From an uncultured Porphyromonadaceae bacterium (GTDB lineage Bacteria > Bacteroidota > Bacteroidia > Bacteroidales > Muribaculaceae): a stretch of DNA of 14,759 bases. Positions 14,068 through 14,759 of this stretch are shown in pieces. The translations under genes and the position numbers were made by a program. Below the pieces are notes generated by a model. The model searched no databases. It saw only the letters and a list, made by a program, of their open reading frames with translations, and was not told the origin of the DNA. The stretch spans positions 1 through 14,759 of the forward strand of contig URQP01000067.1 of the NCBI GenBank assembly GCA_900550025.1, given 5' to 3'. Within the stretch, counting starts at the first letter, position 1. Each line of letters opens with the position of its first letter.

Positions 14068-14437
14068 GGTATATTATTTTTGATGCCTGTTTATAGGTGA
14101 TGAAATATCCGGATGCGCGTTTGTTGAGCATTGTGGCCATTACGGCATCGGCAAGTTTCGCGCCTTTCTGCATGTATCCCTCTACGTGCTGCCGGAATTC
14201 TTCCCACATTTTGCGCCTTAGCCCTTTTGCAGGGCAAGGTTTTCCGTTTGCAATCATTTCGCGCATCATCCTTACGGCCCATGTGTAGGTGACGTGGTAG
14301 TCAGGGCGGCTTTCCGCAAGCATTTTGCGTATCGCTTTCTCCCTGCATAGCTCCTGCCCCGAGGCGAGGATTTCTTTCACTGTGCGGCGGTAGTCGCGCA
14401 TCAGCTCGGTGTTTCTCGTGGTTTTTGACTCGAACAT
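14024..14437 (-). CDS. Hypothetical protein with two helical repeats, first gene of the operon
   Basis: I cannot name the family of this 137-residue basic protein. It is probably soluble and helical. Two halves resemble each other: residues about 16-61 (YRRTVKEILASG, then AIRKMLAESRPDYHVTYTWA) and about 81-124 (FRQHVEGYMQKG, then AVMATMLNKRASGYFITYKQA). Both share a helix, a second helix starting Ala-hydrophobic, and a closing [VI]-T-Y-x-x-A motif. The ATG at 14437 is preceded by a 5' leader that contains the right copy of the direct repeat, and by a good promoter at 14493-14525. Its 3' end overlaps the next gene by 44 bases. The start is chosen because it is the first ATG after the predicted promoter. 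Confidence 0.72.
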   Translation of the reverse strand: MFESKTTRNTELMRDYRRTVKEILASGQELCREKAIRKMLAESRPDYHVTYTWAVRMMREMIANGKPCPAKGLRRKMWEEFRQHVEGYMQKGAKLADAVMATMLNKRASGYFITYKQASKIIYHETEKNRHRCPHRA

Positions 14438-14450
14438 TGTTTTGTGTTTT

Positions 14451-14470
14451 TAGATTTACGGTTAACAAGA
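14451..14470 (+). repeat. Direct repeat, right copy, in the operon leader
   Basis: TAGATTTACGGTTAACAAGA differs from the left copy (13141-13160) at one base. On the minus strand it lies in the predicted 5' leader, ending 13 bases before the ATG of the first gene. The flanking GTGTTTTT (14443-14450) is also found near the left copy, after an 8-base difference, so the homology is longer than the repeat core. Confidence 0.7.
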
Positions 14471-14492
14471 CTTGGCTTGCATTTTTATGTTG

Positions 14493-14525
14493 CAAATATA
14501 ATATGGAAAATTGGTAAAATGCAAA
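14493..14525 (-). promoter_or_regulatory. Predicted promoter of the three-gene minus-strand operon
   Basis: On the minus strand TTTG (14525-14522) and TATATTTG (14500-14493) are 21 bases apart. Transcription would begin near 14486 and give a leader of about 50 nt that includes the repeat at 14470-14451. The spacing is at the long end of the accepted range. Confidence 0.6.
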
Positions 14526-14645
14526 TTAATTGTTGTGTTTTTGCCAACTATTTTTTATCTGACTGTTACTCATCTGCTTTCCACCCGACTTGAGGATGAG
14601 TCAAAACTCAATCTGAGATACAAAGTCTGCTATTCCCGACGGTGT
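14526..14645. other. AT-rich non-coding spacer
   Basis: Between the operon promoter and the hairpin array I see no gene, terminator or clear promoter. A few short inverted words (for example GAG and CTC around TCAAAA near 14605) are within what chance would give. Confidence 0.5.
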
Positions 14646-14759
14646 CAGCCCCGTGGGGGCTGTTGATGCGTAACCCGCCGCCTTGGCGGTGGGTAGAAAG
14701 CGGGAAAAGCCATCGGCCTCGTGGAGGTCGCGCTTGAAGCAACTGTGCCACAAGTGCGA
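14646..14759 (+). repeat. Array of four hairpins, structured RNA or intergenic repeat element
   Basis: Four hairpins follow one another. CAGCCCC/GGGGCTG has a GTG loop (14646-14662). ACCCGCCGCC/GGCGGTGGGT lies at 14673-14694. CGGCCTC/GAGGTCG also has a GTG loop (14714-14730). TCGCGCTTG/CAAGTGCGA runs from 14728 to the end of the window. Each of the last three has exactly one imperfect pair, and in all three it is G-U when read as plus-strand RNA; on the other strand these would be C-A mismatches. The fourth overlaps the third by three bases and may continue past the window. No family is recognised. Confidence 0.5.

Noticed and set aside
1..14759. CRISPR arrays, tRNA or rRNA genes, insertion sequences, invertible promoters
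   Set aside because: I looked for regularly spaced repeats, cloverleaf-like structures, transposase-like proteins and long inverted repeats flanking promoters, and saw none.

Overview
The window looks like chromosomal DNA from a gut-type Bacteroidales bacterium. The reasons are a SusC/SusD pair, a 659-residue NagB-like/PIG-L fusion, a PpiD-type membrane chaperone, a BtGH84-like hexosaminidase, and at least four promoters of the Bacteroidetes type (TTG/TTTG, 19-21 bases, TAnnTTTG) with no strong Shine-Dalgarno sequences. A member of the Muribaculaceae or a close relative is my guess; the sequence alone does not settle the genus.

Layout. Bases 1-206 are non-coding, with tight hairpins and a bidirectional terminator. 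A two-gene minus-strand operon follows: a SusC-type TonB-dependent receptor (5407-2192), then a SusD-type surface lipoprotein (2156-207), with its own promoter near 5501-5531. No glycoside hydrolase or dedicated regulator lies beside it. Next is nagB (6576-5767, minus), a canonical glucosamine-6-phosphate deaminase with its own terminator. It is divergent from a 659-aa plus-strand gene (6781-8760) that joins a NagB-like domain lacking most catalytic residues to an intact-looking PIG-L/LmbE deacetylase. A ppiD-like gene (9043-11115) and a secreted GH84 beta-N-acetylglucosaminidase (11230-13035) follow on the plus strand. GH84, nagB and the deacetylase fusion make a plausible amino-sugar salvage theme: release GlcNAc in the periplasm, then deacetylate and deaminate in the cytoplasm. 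The phosphorylation and NagA steps are not in the window.

The right end differs. Three small genes of unknown function sit on the minus strand as one overlapping operon (14437-13202) with their own promoter. The middle one has a lipoprotein signal at one end and a membrane helix at the other, the topology of a unimolecular phage spanin. The operon lies between two direct copies of a 20-base sequence. The left copy is inside a compact plus-strand promoter-terminator unit (13090-13189) that could make a small RNA of about 60 nt. The right copy is in the predicted 5' leader of the operon. The small RNA would therefore be complementary to that leader at 19 of 20 positions, just upstream of the first start codon. 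The last 120 bases hold four successive hairpins whose imperfect pairs are all G-U on the plus strand, suggesting a structured RNA or a repeat element.

The most testable points are the nine-base C tract just after the SusC signal peptide (a likely on/off phase-variation site), the putative antisense RNA with its three-gene cassette, and the inactive-looking deaminase domain fused to PIG-L.
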